A stretch of DNA of 64,000 bases from Flammeovirgaceae bacterium UBA1842 (lineage in GTDB: Bacteria > Bacteroidota > Bacteroidia > Cytophagales > Cyclobacteriaceae): contig DDIU01000021.1 of the NCBI GenBank assembly GCA_002338655.1, positions 1 through 64,000 on the forward strand, in the 5' to 3' direction. The translations under genes were made by a program, and so were the position numbers. Of the stretch, positions 9,801-16,764 are shown piece after piece. Position 1 is the stretch's first letter; every line of letters begins with the position of its first letter. The notes beneath the pieces were generated by a model. The model worked only from the letters and a program-made list of their open reading frames with translations. It was not told the origin of the DNA and ran no database searches.

Positions 9801-9976
9801 GAAAATAATATAGCCTCTTTGAGATACTCCCCTAGCCTACTAAGAAAAAGGGTTTCAGCGGAGATTTGAAAAGTAGCAAGGAATACACCCATGAAAAATC
9901 CTTGACCAAGCAATAAAAGTACTTGCTTTTCTTCGTCAGGACGGACATTCAGTGCTAAAAATAAGGCCTTTAACAT
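6815..9976 (-). CDS. Transporter-like membrane protein fused to HEAT repeats and a C-terminal cyclic-nucleotide-binding domain
   Basis: A 1053-aa fusion. Residues ~1-420 contain about 12 hydrophobic helices in a layout resembling MFS or ATP/ADP-translocase-like (NTT) proteins, e.g. GLMGIVTTGLFSYLQSRISF and the loop SLRDSLENPTFKLYFMPLD. Residues ~440-900 are soluble and helical with HEAT-like repeats (KSDIEEDRQYAAELLGNSDDD, DIEPKVRYAAIKTAQRKYN, SDPVFSVQAANALTVVGGKAL). The last ~110 residues form a cNMP-binding fold (FLKEGQTLSIDD, HFYIVYKGSFNLYENGE, KEGEFIGEMI). Similar transporter-HEAT-CNB fusions occur in Bacteroidota and other bacteria, usually without an assigned substrate. Regulation of the membrane part by a nucleotide or by protein contacts is inferred. 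It is flanked by same-strand genes with gaps over 100 bp on either side, so it is probably a single transcription unit. Confidence 0.78.
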   Translation of the reverse strand: MLKALFLALNVRPDEEKQVLLLLGQGFFMGVFLATFQISAETLFLSRLGEYLKEAILFSGLMGIVTTGLFSYLQSRISFGKLALGNLFIILLLTALIYSAFNFAEPSVQDYIIFLMFSLVGPLLAVSLLGFWGTFGRLFDLRQSKRIIGGIDIGQLMAAIITSFSFPFLQSLIPETTDYLLISCISLVISFIFLLLITRRFDLSKAEISTTADEGDTDTRLRALIKNKYVRLLSVFLLFSMVTFTFIQYSFQDVVKLQYPGENELRNFLAIFNGSILILGLILQTFVNDKVISEYGLKVSLMILPFILIFFALGSIISGTIFGYTMDAGSKFIWFFLFVALTRLFNFSLRDSLENPTFKLYFMPLDNKIRFNIQTKVEGVVNETSRFIAGALILGLSYLSFVELIHYSYALLILIAGYFFVIKRLYAEYRNNIKIKLEKQQRSQSELALTLGQKLVKRLEEYLVNSKPGKAIFSFKLLEKVEPQALPTSINTLMGHGVSQVRDFAQNKMNELKGLSVSERYVISTNSKTAESGKQVVSGNDLLSLFQSGDISKQRVSRLSKSDIEEDRQYAAELLGNSDDDENISMLIELLNDIEPKVRYAAIKTAQRKYNHEVLLSLIENLSDPVFSVQAANALTVVGGKALNTLDTAFYKTGQNTQTMLKVVQIIGRIGGNKSKELLWNKMDFPDKVMVSQILFSLGNCGFRASISQIPRIKYAIESDIEDIAWNLSAIGEVSDDHFGKEIKKALFEEIDFDVDHIYMLLSMLYDAQSIQLVKENIESQTSEGVTYGIELLDVFLSDDLKQRIIPVLDDLSHVEKAKKLEIFYPRERLDNKMALKFLLNRDFSQTNRWTKSCILHQIGLLKIREFYFDLVANLFNPDLLIREMAAWSLYQIDPSAYEENVERLDLQSKRHLDGLIKANKDDNARSLRFDKVMFLKSIDVFENIIGLVMADLIDITEEEFLKEGQTLSIDDHYNDHFYIVYKGSFNLYENGEIKGKTKEGEFIGEMISTENYLKSNLIIALSDSVVLKIKKDGFYDLLADNVKLAHEIIEYV

Positions 9977-10083
9977 CTGTTAGCTTAAAAAATAGATATT
10001 AATAATGCAGTAAGATATTAATACCTAGCTTAAAAAACAACAAAAGTCCCTCACTTACAGCTTATTAGTTAATAAATTAAGGT

Positions 10084-10713
10084 TTATAATTTATTCTTAA
10101 TGGAGTCTGAAGAGACCGTTTTTCCGGATAATTCTGTCTTATAACTAGTGTTTAAACCCTCAACTACCACATCAGTAACATCCATCCCTTTGTTGGCATA
10201 TAAAACATCGCTTCCTTGATTATATTTCACAACAATATCAATCCCATTTTTCAAACTATAATCGCTCAAATAAGCAGTTATTTTATCATAAAGCTGTTGA
10301 TTCATTTTAGCCTCTTCTTTCATCAGCTCCTGTGAAAGGCTTTCTTGATATAATCTGAGGTTTTGCTGCTTTTTTAGAAGATTTTCCTCTAGGGCTTTGG
10401 CTTGGCCAATAGTTAGGCTTGAAGCTGTCCTTTGGTAGTCATTAACTTCTTGTTGTAGTCCTTGTGCTCTGTTTTGGTACTCAGTCTCAAGTTTATTTCC
10501 CTTTTCCTGAAGTTTTGCCTGCATATCTTTAAAGAAATGATAATTGGTAAGAACTGAGTCAGAGTTTATGTAAACAACAGAATAGTCACCCCCATCAGTC
10601 GCTGCCAACTCGGTAATCCCTGTTGTTTTATTGGTTGAAGCAAAATGAAGGTAGTACAATACACCAACCGCAACTATCAAAATAGCATTTAGAACTAAAG
10701 AAATGTTTTTCAC
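10084..10713 (-). CDS. OmpH/Skp-family periplasmic chaperone, membrane-anchored
   Basis: A 209-aa protein. Residues ~5-24 form a hydrophobic anchor or uncleaved signal (ISLVLNAILIVAVGVLYYLHF). The mature part starts with the OmpH hallmark VVYINSDSVLTNY and then a long coiled coil (MQAKLQEKGNKLETEYQNRAQGLQ region to ~145), ending in a DKITAYLSDYSLKNGIDIVVKYN strand-helix module. Skp-type chaperones hold unfolded outer-membrane proteins in the periplasm. Bacteroidota often carry several OmpH paralogues; this one has a transmembrane anchor rather than a clearly cleaved signal. It is on the same strand as the rhomboid gene upstream, with a 65-bp gap. Confidence 0.85.
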   Translation of the reverse strand: MKNISLVLNAILIVAVGVLYYLHFASTNKTTGITELAATDGGDYSVVYINSDSVLTNYHFFKDMQAKLQEKGNKLETEYQNRAQGLQQEVNDYQRTASSLTIGQAKALEENLLKKQQNLRLYQESLSQELMKEEAKMNQQLYDKITAYLSDYSLKNGIDIVVKYNQGSDVLYANKGMDVTDVVVEGLNTSYKTELSGKTVSSDSIKNKL

Positions 10714-10778
10714 CTTTTTATGATTTTAAATTTAAAGGCGCAAATTAAATAAAGAAAGAGATGATTAACTAACTAAAT

Positions 10779-11498
10779 TCAACAAGTATTGCTTACATCA
10801 TCCTCTATTTCTCCTTTTTTAATAAAATAATGGTAGCTAATACCCGGTTTTCCAGGATTGCTAGGCTTTGATTGATAAGTATAGTTATACTTGGTTTCTG
10901 GTTGATCAACACTTTCCTCCACCTCTTTAACTACATCAGATTTTTTGAAATATACCGCACAAAATATCCCAGCTACTGCACCCATCAAATGTGACTCCCA
11001 AGAAATTCCTGGTCTATTTGGTAATATTCCTGCGAAAAAAGAGCCCCCATAAAGAATTAAGATAGAAAAGGATATCGCTAATGTTTTAACATCCTTTCTA
11101 AAAAAACCACTAAATAATAGGAAGGTCAATAATCCATAGACAATACCGCTCGCCCCAATATGATAAGCATCCCGAGCTGCTACCCAAACCCAAAACCCAG
11201 TCATTAAGTAAATCAGGATTATTACAGCGATCGCTATTCGATCGTAAAAATAAAATAACCCAAGGCCTAGTAATATCAATGGAAATGTATTGGAAAGTAA
11301 ATGTAATGCACCTCCATGAATCAGTGGGCTAGTAAAAATACCAATTGAGCCATGTAATGTTCTGGGAAGGATTCCCAATGACCCGAAGTCAAGATTGAAA
11401 GAAATTTCGATTAATTTGATTAACCAAATAAGTGTGACAAATGAGAAAGTATATCTTACGCCTCTTCTAAACTTCTCCTTTTCACCTCGAATATGCAT
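10779..11498 (-). CDS. Rhomboid-family intramembrane serine protease
   Basis: A 239-aa polytopic membrane protein with six or so hydrophobic helices. Rhomboid hallmarks are present: HxxxN at 66-70 (HLLSN), the nucleophile motif GASG at 115-118 with Ser117, and the catalytic His170 in SWESHLMGAVAG. The ~60 C-terminal residues are charged and cytosolic. Rhomboids cleave transmembrane substrates within the bilayer. The start ATG follows the stop codon of the upstream acidic-protein gene with no gap, so the two are likely translated from one message. The substrate is unknown. Confidence 0.9.
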   Translation of the reverse strand: MHIRGEKEKFRRGVRYTFSFVTLIWLIKLIEISFNLDFGSLGILPRTLHGSIGIFTSPLIHGGALHLLSNTFPLILLGLGLFYFYDRIAIAVIILIYLMTGFWVWVAARDAYHIGASGIVYGLLTFLLFSGFFRKDVKTLAISFSILILYGGSFFAGILPNRPGISWESHLMGAVAGIFCAVYFKKSDVVKEVEESVDQPETKYNYTYQSKPSNPGKPGISYHYFIKKGEIEDDVSNTC

Positions 11499-12083
11499 TT
11501 ATTGCGTCATTTCTTCATCTTGAGTTTCAAATGCGTATAATACATCGTCTAATTGCAACGTATCATTATTGAATTCAGTAACGAATTTTTGAATCACTTC
11601 GTCTGTGATTACATCTACATTCAAACCAATATCCAGACCGACCCCAAAATCAATATTTGAATCTACTTCTACATGTTCCCTTACCTTTACCTCTTCTTCC
11701 TCCTCTATCTCCATTATGGCTTCAGCAATAAAAAGTCCGATTTCCTCTTCCATATCATCCAAAACGGCTAGGTCACCATTTTCATCTTCACTGTATTTAA
11801 TTTTTTTGAATTCAGGAAAATGTTGGGCGGCTTTATGTTCAGCTACTTCATATACTTCACTTAAATGATGTAATCTCAAAGTATACATCACTGCATCATA
11901 TATCACCTCTTTGCCCTTATAAAACCCAATAAAATTAAAATTTATATACTCCTCAGAGTTATCATCTGAGGGTACTACAATATGATTTTTACCCAGTTTT
12001 TCTATCTTGGCTTTGTATTGTGCTATCTTTTCAGGATTGTACCCTTCATTTATTGTTGGCATTACTGTTTCTTTTGTCTTCAA
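11499..12083 (-). CDS. Conserved acidic protein of unknown function
   Basis: A 194-aa soluble protein without signal peptide or membrane helix. It begins MKTKETVMPTINEGYNPEKIAQY, has a central alpha/beta portion (INFNFIGFYKGKEVIYDAVMYTLRLHHLSEVYEVAEHKA) and a strongly acidic segment (IGLFIAEAIMEIEEEEEVKVREHVEVD) before a C-terminal FVTEFNNDTLQLDDVLYAFETQDEE. I do not recognise a characterised family; proteins of this type are annotated as hypothetical in Bacteroidota. It directly precedes the rhomboid gene, with its TAA abutting the rhomboid ATG, so a shared role is possible. A start at Met8 is also possible. Confidence 0.7.
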   Translation of the reverse strand: MKTKETVMPTINEGYNPEKIAQYKAKIEKLGKNHIVVPSDDNSEEYINFNFIGFYKGKEVIYDAVMYTLRLHHLSEVYEVAEHKAAQHFPEFKKIKYSEDENGDLAVLDDMEEEIGLFIAEAIMEIEEEEEVKVREHVEVDSNIDFGVGLDIGLNVDVITDEVIQKFVTEFNNDTLQLDDVLYAFETQDEEMTQ

Positions 12084-12146
12084 TGGTGAAATAATTTAAT
12101 ACAAAAACGTCTTAAATCCAATTTTTGTATGTGCTTTTATCATTTT

Positions 12147-12488
12147 CTAATTCTTACGGGCAAAGCTTTCGAAAATTGAGTTGATTATTGCCAGAATTAT
12201 ACTAAATAATAATGCCCACCAAAAGCCATCTACTTCAAAGCCTGGCATAATGTAATCGGCCATTAAAATTATCATTGCATTTATTACCAAAAGGAATATC
12301 CCCAATGTGAAAACTGTAATTGGTATCGTAAGAATAATCAACAGTGGCCTTACAACGGCATTCAGTACGGCCAGTATTGCAGCTACAATTATTGCGGCAA
12401 GGTAACCTTCAATATAAACACCATCTAACAAATATGAGGTGATAATAACCGCTAAACCGGTTAAGAGAAGTTTTACTATAAAATTCAT
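12147..12488 (-). CDS. Phage-holin-like family 4 membrane protein (PF04020 type)
   Basis: A 113-aa protein made almost entirely of four hydrophobic helices (GLAVIITSYLLDGVYI, YLAAIIVAAILAVLNAVVRPLLIILTIPITVF, LGIFLLVINAMIILMADYIM, FWWALLFSIILAIINSIFE). The NAVVRPLLIILTIPIT segment is the hallmark of this housekeeping membrane family. Despite the family name there is no phage gene nearby and members are found on most bacterial chromosomes. The physiological role is not established. It is 28 bp downstream of the gamma-carbonic-anhydrase gene on the same strand. Confidence 0.85.
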   Translation of the reverse strand: MNFIVKLLLTGLAVIITSYLLDGVYIEGYLAAIIVAAILAVLNAVVRPLLIILTIPITVFTLGIFLLVINAMIILMADYIMPGFEVDGFWWALLFSIILAIINSIFESFARKN

Positions 12489-12516
12489 ACGGGTTATATT
12501 TTATTATATCAAATCT

Positions 12517-13029
12517 TTATTCTTTATACCACTCAGCATACATTGGATAATTACGTGCCGTTCTGGCAATTACTTCGAGCATTTCATTACTGGTATTTTT
12601 TACCTTTACTGCAGGCACACCTGCGTAAATGGCTCCTTCTTCCACAATTGTCCCGGGCAAGATGATAGCTCCAGCAGCTATAACCGAACCTGATTTCACC
12701 ATGGCATCATCCATGATGATGGCCCCCATTCCTACCAAAACATTGTCTTCGATTGTACATCCATGCACAATAGCACCATGTGCAATGGAAACATTGTTGC
12801 CAATAATTGTTTTCGCTTTTTGGTAAGTACAATGGATTATTGCCCCATCCTGTATATTTGTATTGCTGCCAATTTTGATGGAGTGAACATCACCCCTAAC
12901 CACCGCATTAAACCATACAGTACAATTATCCCCCATTTCCACTTCACCTATAACCGTAGCGTTATCAGCAAAATAACAATTGGTGCCATATTTTGGTGAA
13001 TAGCCTCTTACGGTTTTAAATAGAGCCAT
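12517..13029 (-). CDS. Gamma-class carbonic anhydrase family protein
   Basis: A 170-aa left-handed beta-helix protein with hexapeptide repeats (NATVIGEVEMGDNCTVWFNAVVRGD, IKIGSNTNIQDGAIIHC). The three metal-ligand histidines of the gamma-CA/PaaY/YrdA group are at His66, His84 and His89 (DGAIIHC, SIAHGAIVHGC). The family binds Zn or Fe and includes true carbonic anhydrases and inactive or acyl-CoA-related relatives, so catalytic activity here is not certain. The length is typical of the short bacterial type. It is divergent from the YceI lipoprotein gene. Confidence 0.9.
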   Translation of the reverse strand: MALFKTVRGYSPKYGTNCYFADNATVIGEVEMGDNCTVWFNAVVRGDVHSIKIGSNTNIQDGAIIHCTYQKAKTIIGNNVSIAHGAIVHGCTIEDNVLVGMGAIIMDDAMVKSGSVIAAGAIILPGTIVEEGAIYAGVPAVKVKNTSNEMLEVIARTARNYPMYAEWYKE

Positions 13030-13129
13030 TTAAAATATCAATTTAGATTTTATTTTATTCCTTGTTAAATTTGGTAAAACATGAACAAACAAATTAAATA
13101 AAATAATAATACGAACTAACATTAAACTA

Positions 13130-13870
13130 ATGAAGAATCTGAAATTTTTTGGATTATTGAGCTTCTCAATATTAATAGCAGCCTGCGGATCTAAACACGA
13201 AGGTGCCGATGCAGTAGTGTCTGAAGCAAAAGCCGTTGATAATGTAGTTGGTTCAAAAGCATTTACTATAGACACAAAAGTCAGTCAAATTACATGGATT
13301 GGCAGTAAACCCTCTGGAAAGCATCATGGGATAATTCCCATTAAAGAAGGTACCATTTCCATAGAGGATAATAACATCGTTGGAGGTTCGATAAAAATGG
13401 ACATCAACGGAATAAAAAACCTCGACTTAGTTAACAATGAGGAAATGCAGGCCAAATTAATCAATCATCTGAAATCTGTTGATTTTTTCGATGCTGCAAA
13501 CTATCCATTTGCGGAGTTTACAATTACTTCGGTAGACCTATTTAGCCCAGATGAAGCGATTAAAATTAAAGAGGAATACGAATCAGAGAACAAACCTGCT
13601 TCAGCTGCGGAACATATCGTAGCGTCACCCACACATAAAGTAACTGGTAATCTTACTATGAGGGGTAAAACTTTGAGTATTTCATTCCCGGCTAATATTA
13701 AATTCGAAGACGGTAAAATTATGGCTAAAGCTAAGTTTAACATTGACAGAACCCTCTGGGATCTTAAATACAATGATGAAGCAGGTGTCGTAAACAAAGC
13801 CAAGGATAAATTTATCTACAACACGGTAAACGTTGGATTTAACATTGTTGTAGAAACCGCAAATTTGTAA
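13130..13870 (+). CDS. YceI-family lipoprotein
   Basis: A 246-aa exported protein. The signal peptide ends with lipobox IAAC (Cys19), so it is probably anchored to a membrane. From residue ~44 the YceI lipocalin-like fold begins (FTIDTKVSQITWIGSKPSGKHHGIIPIKEGTISI), continuing through MDINGIKNLDL, HLKSVDFFDAANYPFAEFTITSV, KVTGNLTMRGKTLSISFPA and FNIDRTLWDLKYN. YceI proteins bind long-chain amphiphiles such as isoprenoids. The chain is longer than the ~190-aa norm because of the lipoprotein leader and an inserted charged loop near residues 140-165. A strong terminator follows at 13889. Confidence 0.9.
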   Translation: MKNLKFFGLLSFSILIAACGSKHEGADAVVSEAKAVDNVVGSKAFTIDTKVSQITWIGSKPSGKHHGIIPIKEGTISIEDNNIVGGSIKMDINGIKNLDLVNNEEMQAKLINHLKSVDFFDAANYPFAEFTITSVDLFSPDEAIKIKEEYESENKPASAAEHIVASPTHKVTGNLTMRGKTLSISFPANIKFEDGKIMAKAKFNIDRTLWDLKYNDEAGVVNKAKDKFIYNTVNVGFNIVVETANL

Positions 13871-13888
13871 GCCACACAATATCATAAG

Positions 13889-13920
13889 TAGGGAATTGGA
13901 AGGCCAATTCCCTTTTTTTA
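13889..13920 (+). terminator. Intrinsic terminator after the YceI gene
   Basis: A perfect 9-bp stem (GGGAATTGG at 13891-13899 and CCAATTCCC at 13904-13912) with a 4-nt loop is followed by seven T residues, 20 bp past the YceI stop codon and just before pabB. Confidence 0.9.
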
Positions 13921-13924
13921 TATC

Positions 13925-15217
13925 ATGAAAGTAAGGAATACAGAAAGATTTGACATTCAGAATAAGGAGCGTTTTATTAAAAATGCACTGTATTGGGCAA
14001 ATGAATATCAATCATTTAATTATTTCTGTCCAAACAATTACACCTATCCATTTCAGCCTTTCAAACACTTTCTCTCTGTTGGGATTTTCAAACAGATACA
14101 TTTTGATGGAACTAGTGACTTCAATACGCTTAAAAATTTCATTGAAAAGCACAACGACTATTTAATTGGTCATTTTTCGTATGATCTTAAAAACCAACTC
14201 GAGGATCTAAGTAGTAACAATCAAGATGAGATCGATTTTGAAGATATTGGATTCTACATACCTGAACACATTATTCATTTCGATTCTGACATTTTAATTG
14301 AAAGTTTTGGTGACCCTAAAGCCGTTTATCAAGAAATAATAGGCACCAATTATCCAAATAAAAGGAGTTTGGAAAAATTTGGTTTTCAACCTGTTGTACC
14401 AAAATCTGAGTACATAGAAACCGTAAACAAACTTAAAAATCATATAGTTGAAGGTGATATTTATGAAATAAATTACTGTCAGGAATTTATAGCCAGAGAT
14501 GTGTTTTTAGATCCCATTGTAACTTTCTTGAAGCTGATCGAAGTCTCCCCCACTCCTTTTTCAGTTTTATATAAGCACAATGATCATTTTCTCATTTGTG
14601 CAAGTCCGGAACGGTTTTTAAAGAAAAATAAAGATCAGTTAATTGCTCAGCCCATTAAAGGAACTGCCCGTAGGGGCAAAACAGAAATGGAGGATGAATC
14701 AATTAAAAATGAGCTTAAAAACAACGAGAAAGAGCTGGCTGAAAATATGATGATCGTTGATTTGGTGAGAAATGATCTGGCACGTAGCTGCAAAGCCGGC
14801 AGTGTGAAAGTAGAAGAAATGTTTGGGATTTATACTTTCAACCAGCTCCACCAAATGATCTCAACCATTACAGGTAAGTTAAGGGATGGCGTTCATAGTG
14901 TTGAAGCCATTAAAAACGCATTTCCAATGGGGAGCATGACGGGAGCTCCAAAGATTAAAGTCATGGAACTCATTGAAAAATATGAGCAATCAAAAAGGGG
15001 GCTCTATTCTGGAAGTGTTGGCTATTTCCTTCCTAATGGGGATTTTGATTTTAATGTTGTCATCAGGAGTATCCTTTACAATTCCAATAAAAACAACTGC
15101 TCCTTTCAAGTGGGTGGTGCCATTACGTTTGACTCTATACCTGAACTGGAATATGAGGAATGCTTACTAAAAGCCGCTGCAATAGTTTCCTTATTTAAAG
15201 GTGAAAATACTAACTGA
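13925..15217 (+). CDS. pabB: Aminodeoxychorismate synthase component I (anthranilate synthase component I family)
   Basis: A 430-aa chorismate-utilising enzyme. It carries the C-terminal chorismate-binding domain: NKLKNHIVEGDIYEINYCQEF near 170-190, ASPERFLKK near 230, PIKGTARRG near 245, AENMMIVDLVRNDLAR near 275 and GSMTGAPKIKVMELIEKYE near 338-356, then GLYSGSVGYF. The lysine in PIKGTA fits PabB-type or anthranilate-synthase enzymes. A free-standing short-N-terminus form without adjacent trp genes or a glutamine amidotransferase fits PabB in folate (p-aminobenzoate) synthesis better than TrpE. The divergent N-terminal ~120 residues are typical of Bacteroidota. It starts 55 bp after the YceI stop codon, on the far side of a terminator. 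Confidence 0.85.
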   Translation: MKVRNTERFDIQNKERFIKNALYWANEYQSFNYFCPNNYTYPFQPFKHFLSVGIFKQIHFDGTSDFNTLKNFIEKHNDYLIGHFSYDLKNQLEDLSSNNQDEIDFEDIGFYIPEHIIHFDSDILIESFGDPKAVYQEIIGTNYPNKRSLEKFGFQPVVPKSEYIETVNKLKNHIVEGDIYEINYCQEFIARDVFLDPIVTFLKLIEVSPTPFSVLYKHNDHFLICASPERFLKKNKDQLIAQPIKGTARRGKTEMEDESIKNELKNNEKELAENMMIVDLVRNDLARSCKAGSVKVEEMFGIYTFNQLHQMISTITGKLRDGVHSVEAIKNAFPMGSMTGAPKIKVMELIEKYEQSKRGLYSGSVGYFLPNGDFDFNVVIRSILYNSNKNNCSFQVGGAITFDSIPELEYEECLLKAAAIVSLFKGENTN

Positions 15218-15244
15218 CATAATGTCACTTTCTCTCGTTCTTAT

Positions 15245-15252
15245 TACCTTTG
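15245..15252 (+). promoter_or_regulatory. Bacteroidota-type -7 promoter box for the miaB operon
   Basis: TACCTTTG is an exact match to the TAnnTTTG element recognised by the primary sigma factor of Bacteroidota, 28 bp upstream of the miaB ATG. The -33 TTG element is not clear. Confidence 0.6.
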
Positions 15253-15279
15253 CACGAGTATTGTAATTTGAAATTTTGC

Positions 15280-16764
15280 ATGGATAATTTAATTGAAGAT
15301 TTAGATATAATAACTGATCAAGGGGATGCAGAAGCCTGTGAAACCATCCAGGTTTCTAAAAATTCGGATACTGGAAAGAACCGAAAGTTATATATAGAAA
15401 GCTATGGGTGCGCTATGAACTTCTCAGACAGTGAGATAGTTTCTTCCATAATGTCGGAAAATGGGTTTGACACCACTTCTATTGCCGAAGAAGCCGATGT
15501 AATATTTATAAATACTTGTTCGATCAGGGATAAGGCCGAACAAACCGTAAGAAAAAGACTTCAGTTTTTTAATGCCCTAAAGAAAAAACAAAAACGGCCC
15601 GATATTATGATTGGCGTTTTGGGCTGCATGGCCGAAAGACTAAAAAGCAACCTTCTTGACGAAGAGAAAATAGTGGATATGGTGGTAGGCCCGGATGCCT
15701 ACAGGGATTTGCCTGCATTGGTAGCCCAAGTTGATAACGGAGAAAGAGCAGTTAATACTTTTCTATCAAGGGAAGAAACTTATGCTGATATTAGCCCGGT
15801 TAGGCTAAATTCCAATGGGGTCACTGCCTTTATCTCAATTATGAGGGGTTGTGATAATATGTGCTCTTTCTGTGTGGTACCTTTCACAAGAGGTAGGGAA
15901 AGAAGCCGTGATCCGCACTCCATAATCAATGAGGCAAAAGACTTGTTTGAAAAAGGATACAGAGAAGTGACGCTACTCGGTCAAAATGTGGACTCTTACA
16001 AATGGTCTGCTGAAATCAACAACAAGGCTCAATTAGAAAAATCAGAGATTAGTGAAGTGGTTAATTTTGCCAACCTATTGGAAATGGTTGCTCAAGTGGA
16101 CCCAATGTTGCGGGTACGTTTTTCCACTTCGCACCCTAAAGACATCACAGATGAGGTATTATATACCATAAAAAAATATGATAATATCTGCAATTACATT
16201 CACCTTCCAGTTCAAAGCGGAAATAGCCGGGTTTTGGAAATGATGAACAGGACTTATGATCGTGAATGGTATATCAATCGAGTAGATGCTATAAGAAGGA
16301 TTTTAGGTGAAGATTGTGGAATATCCTCAGATATGATTGCTGGTTTTTGTTCAGAAACAGAATCAGATCATAAGGACACGTTATCATTAATGGAATATGT
16401 TCAGTATGATTTTTCCTACATGTATTATTACAGTGAACGGCCTAATACCTTAGCGGAAAAGAAATATGAGGATGATGTACCACTCGAAACAAAAAAAAGA
16501 AGGTTGAGTGAAATTATCACAAAACAACAGGAAACATCATTGAACAGAAATAAAAGAGACTTGGGACTTGTTCATCAAGTGCTTATTGAAGGGGCTTCTA
16601 AACGTTCTGAAGACCGTCTACAAGGCAGAAATTCAGCCAATAAGGTGATTATTTTCGAAGGAAAAGGACACAAAAAAGGGGAATATGTAGATGTGTTGGT
16701 AGAGGAATGCACACCAGCGACACTTTTAGGAAGCATTGTTGAAGGAGGAACACATAAATGTTAG
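15280..16764 (+). CDS. miaB: tRNA-2-methylthio-N6-dimethylallyladenosine synthase
   Basis: A 494-aa radical-SAM methylthiotransferase modifying A37 of tRNAs that read UNN codons. The N-terminal UPF0004 domain has its cluster cysteines at Cys44 (SYGCAMN), Cys80 (NTCSIRDKAE) and Cys116 (LGCMAER). The radical-SAM cysteines are in RGCDNMCSFC at 191, 195 and 198, followed by VPFTRGRERSR. The C-terminus is a TRAM domain (VLIEGASKRSEDRLQGRNSANKVIIFE, then LLGSIV). The ATG at 15280 is preferred over an upstream in-frame TTG because the promoter box overlaps the latter. The gene overlaps the next gene by 7 bp, starting the miaB / sigma-54 activator / lptE / TPR / secG run. Confidence 0.97.
   Translation: MDNLIEDLDIITDQGDAEACETIQVSKNSDTGKNRKLYIESYGCAMNFSDSEIVSSIMSENGFDTTSIAEEADVIFINTCSIRDKAEQTVRKRLQFFNALKKKQKRPDIMIGVLGCMAERLKSNLLDEEKIVDMVVGPDAYRDLPALVAQVDNGERAVNTFLSREETYADISPVRLNSNGVTAFISIMRGCDNMCSFCVVPFTRGRERSRDPHSIINEAKDLFEKGYREVTLLGQNVDSYKWSAEINNKAQLEKSEISEVVNFANLLEMVAQVDPMLRVRFSTSHPKDITDEVLYTIKKYDNICNYIHLPVQSGNSRVLEMMNRTYDREWYINRVDAIRRILGEDCGISSDMIAGFCSETESDHKDTLSLMEYVQYDFSYMYYYSERPNTLAEKKYEDDVPLETKKRRLSEIITKQQETSLNRNKRDLGLVHQVLIEGASKRSEDRLQGRNSANKVIIFEGKGHKKGEYVDVLVEECTPATLLGSIVEGGTHKC

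Noticed and set aside
12147..12488. Phage-holin family name as a sign of a prophage
   Set aside because: No other phage gene is near; the family is a common chromosomal membrane protein.
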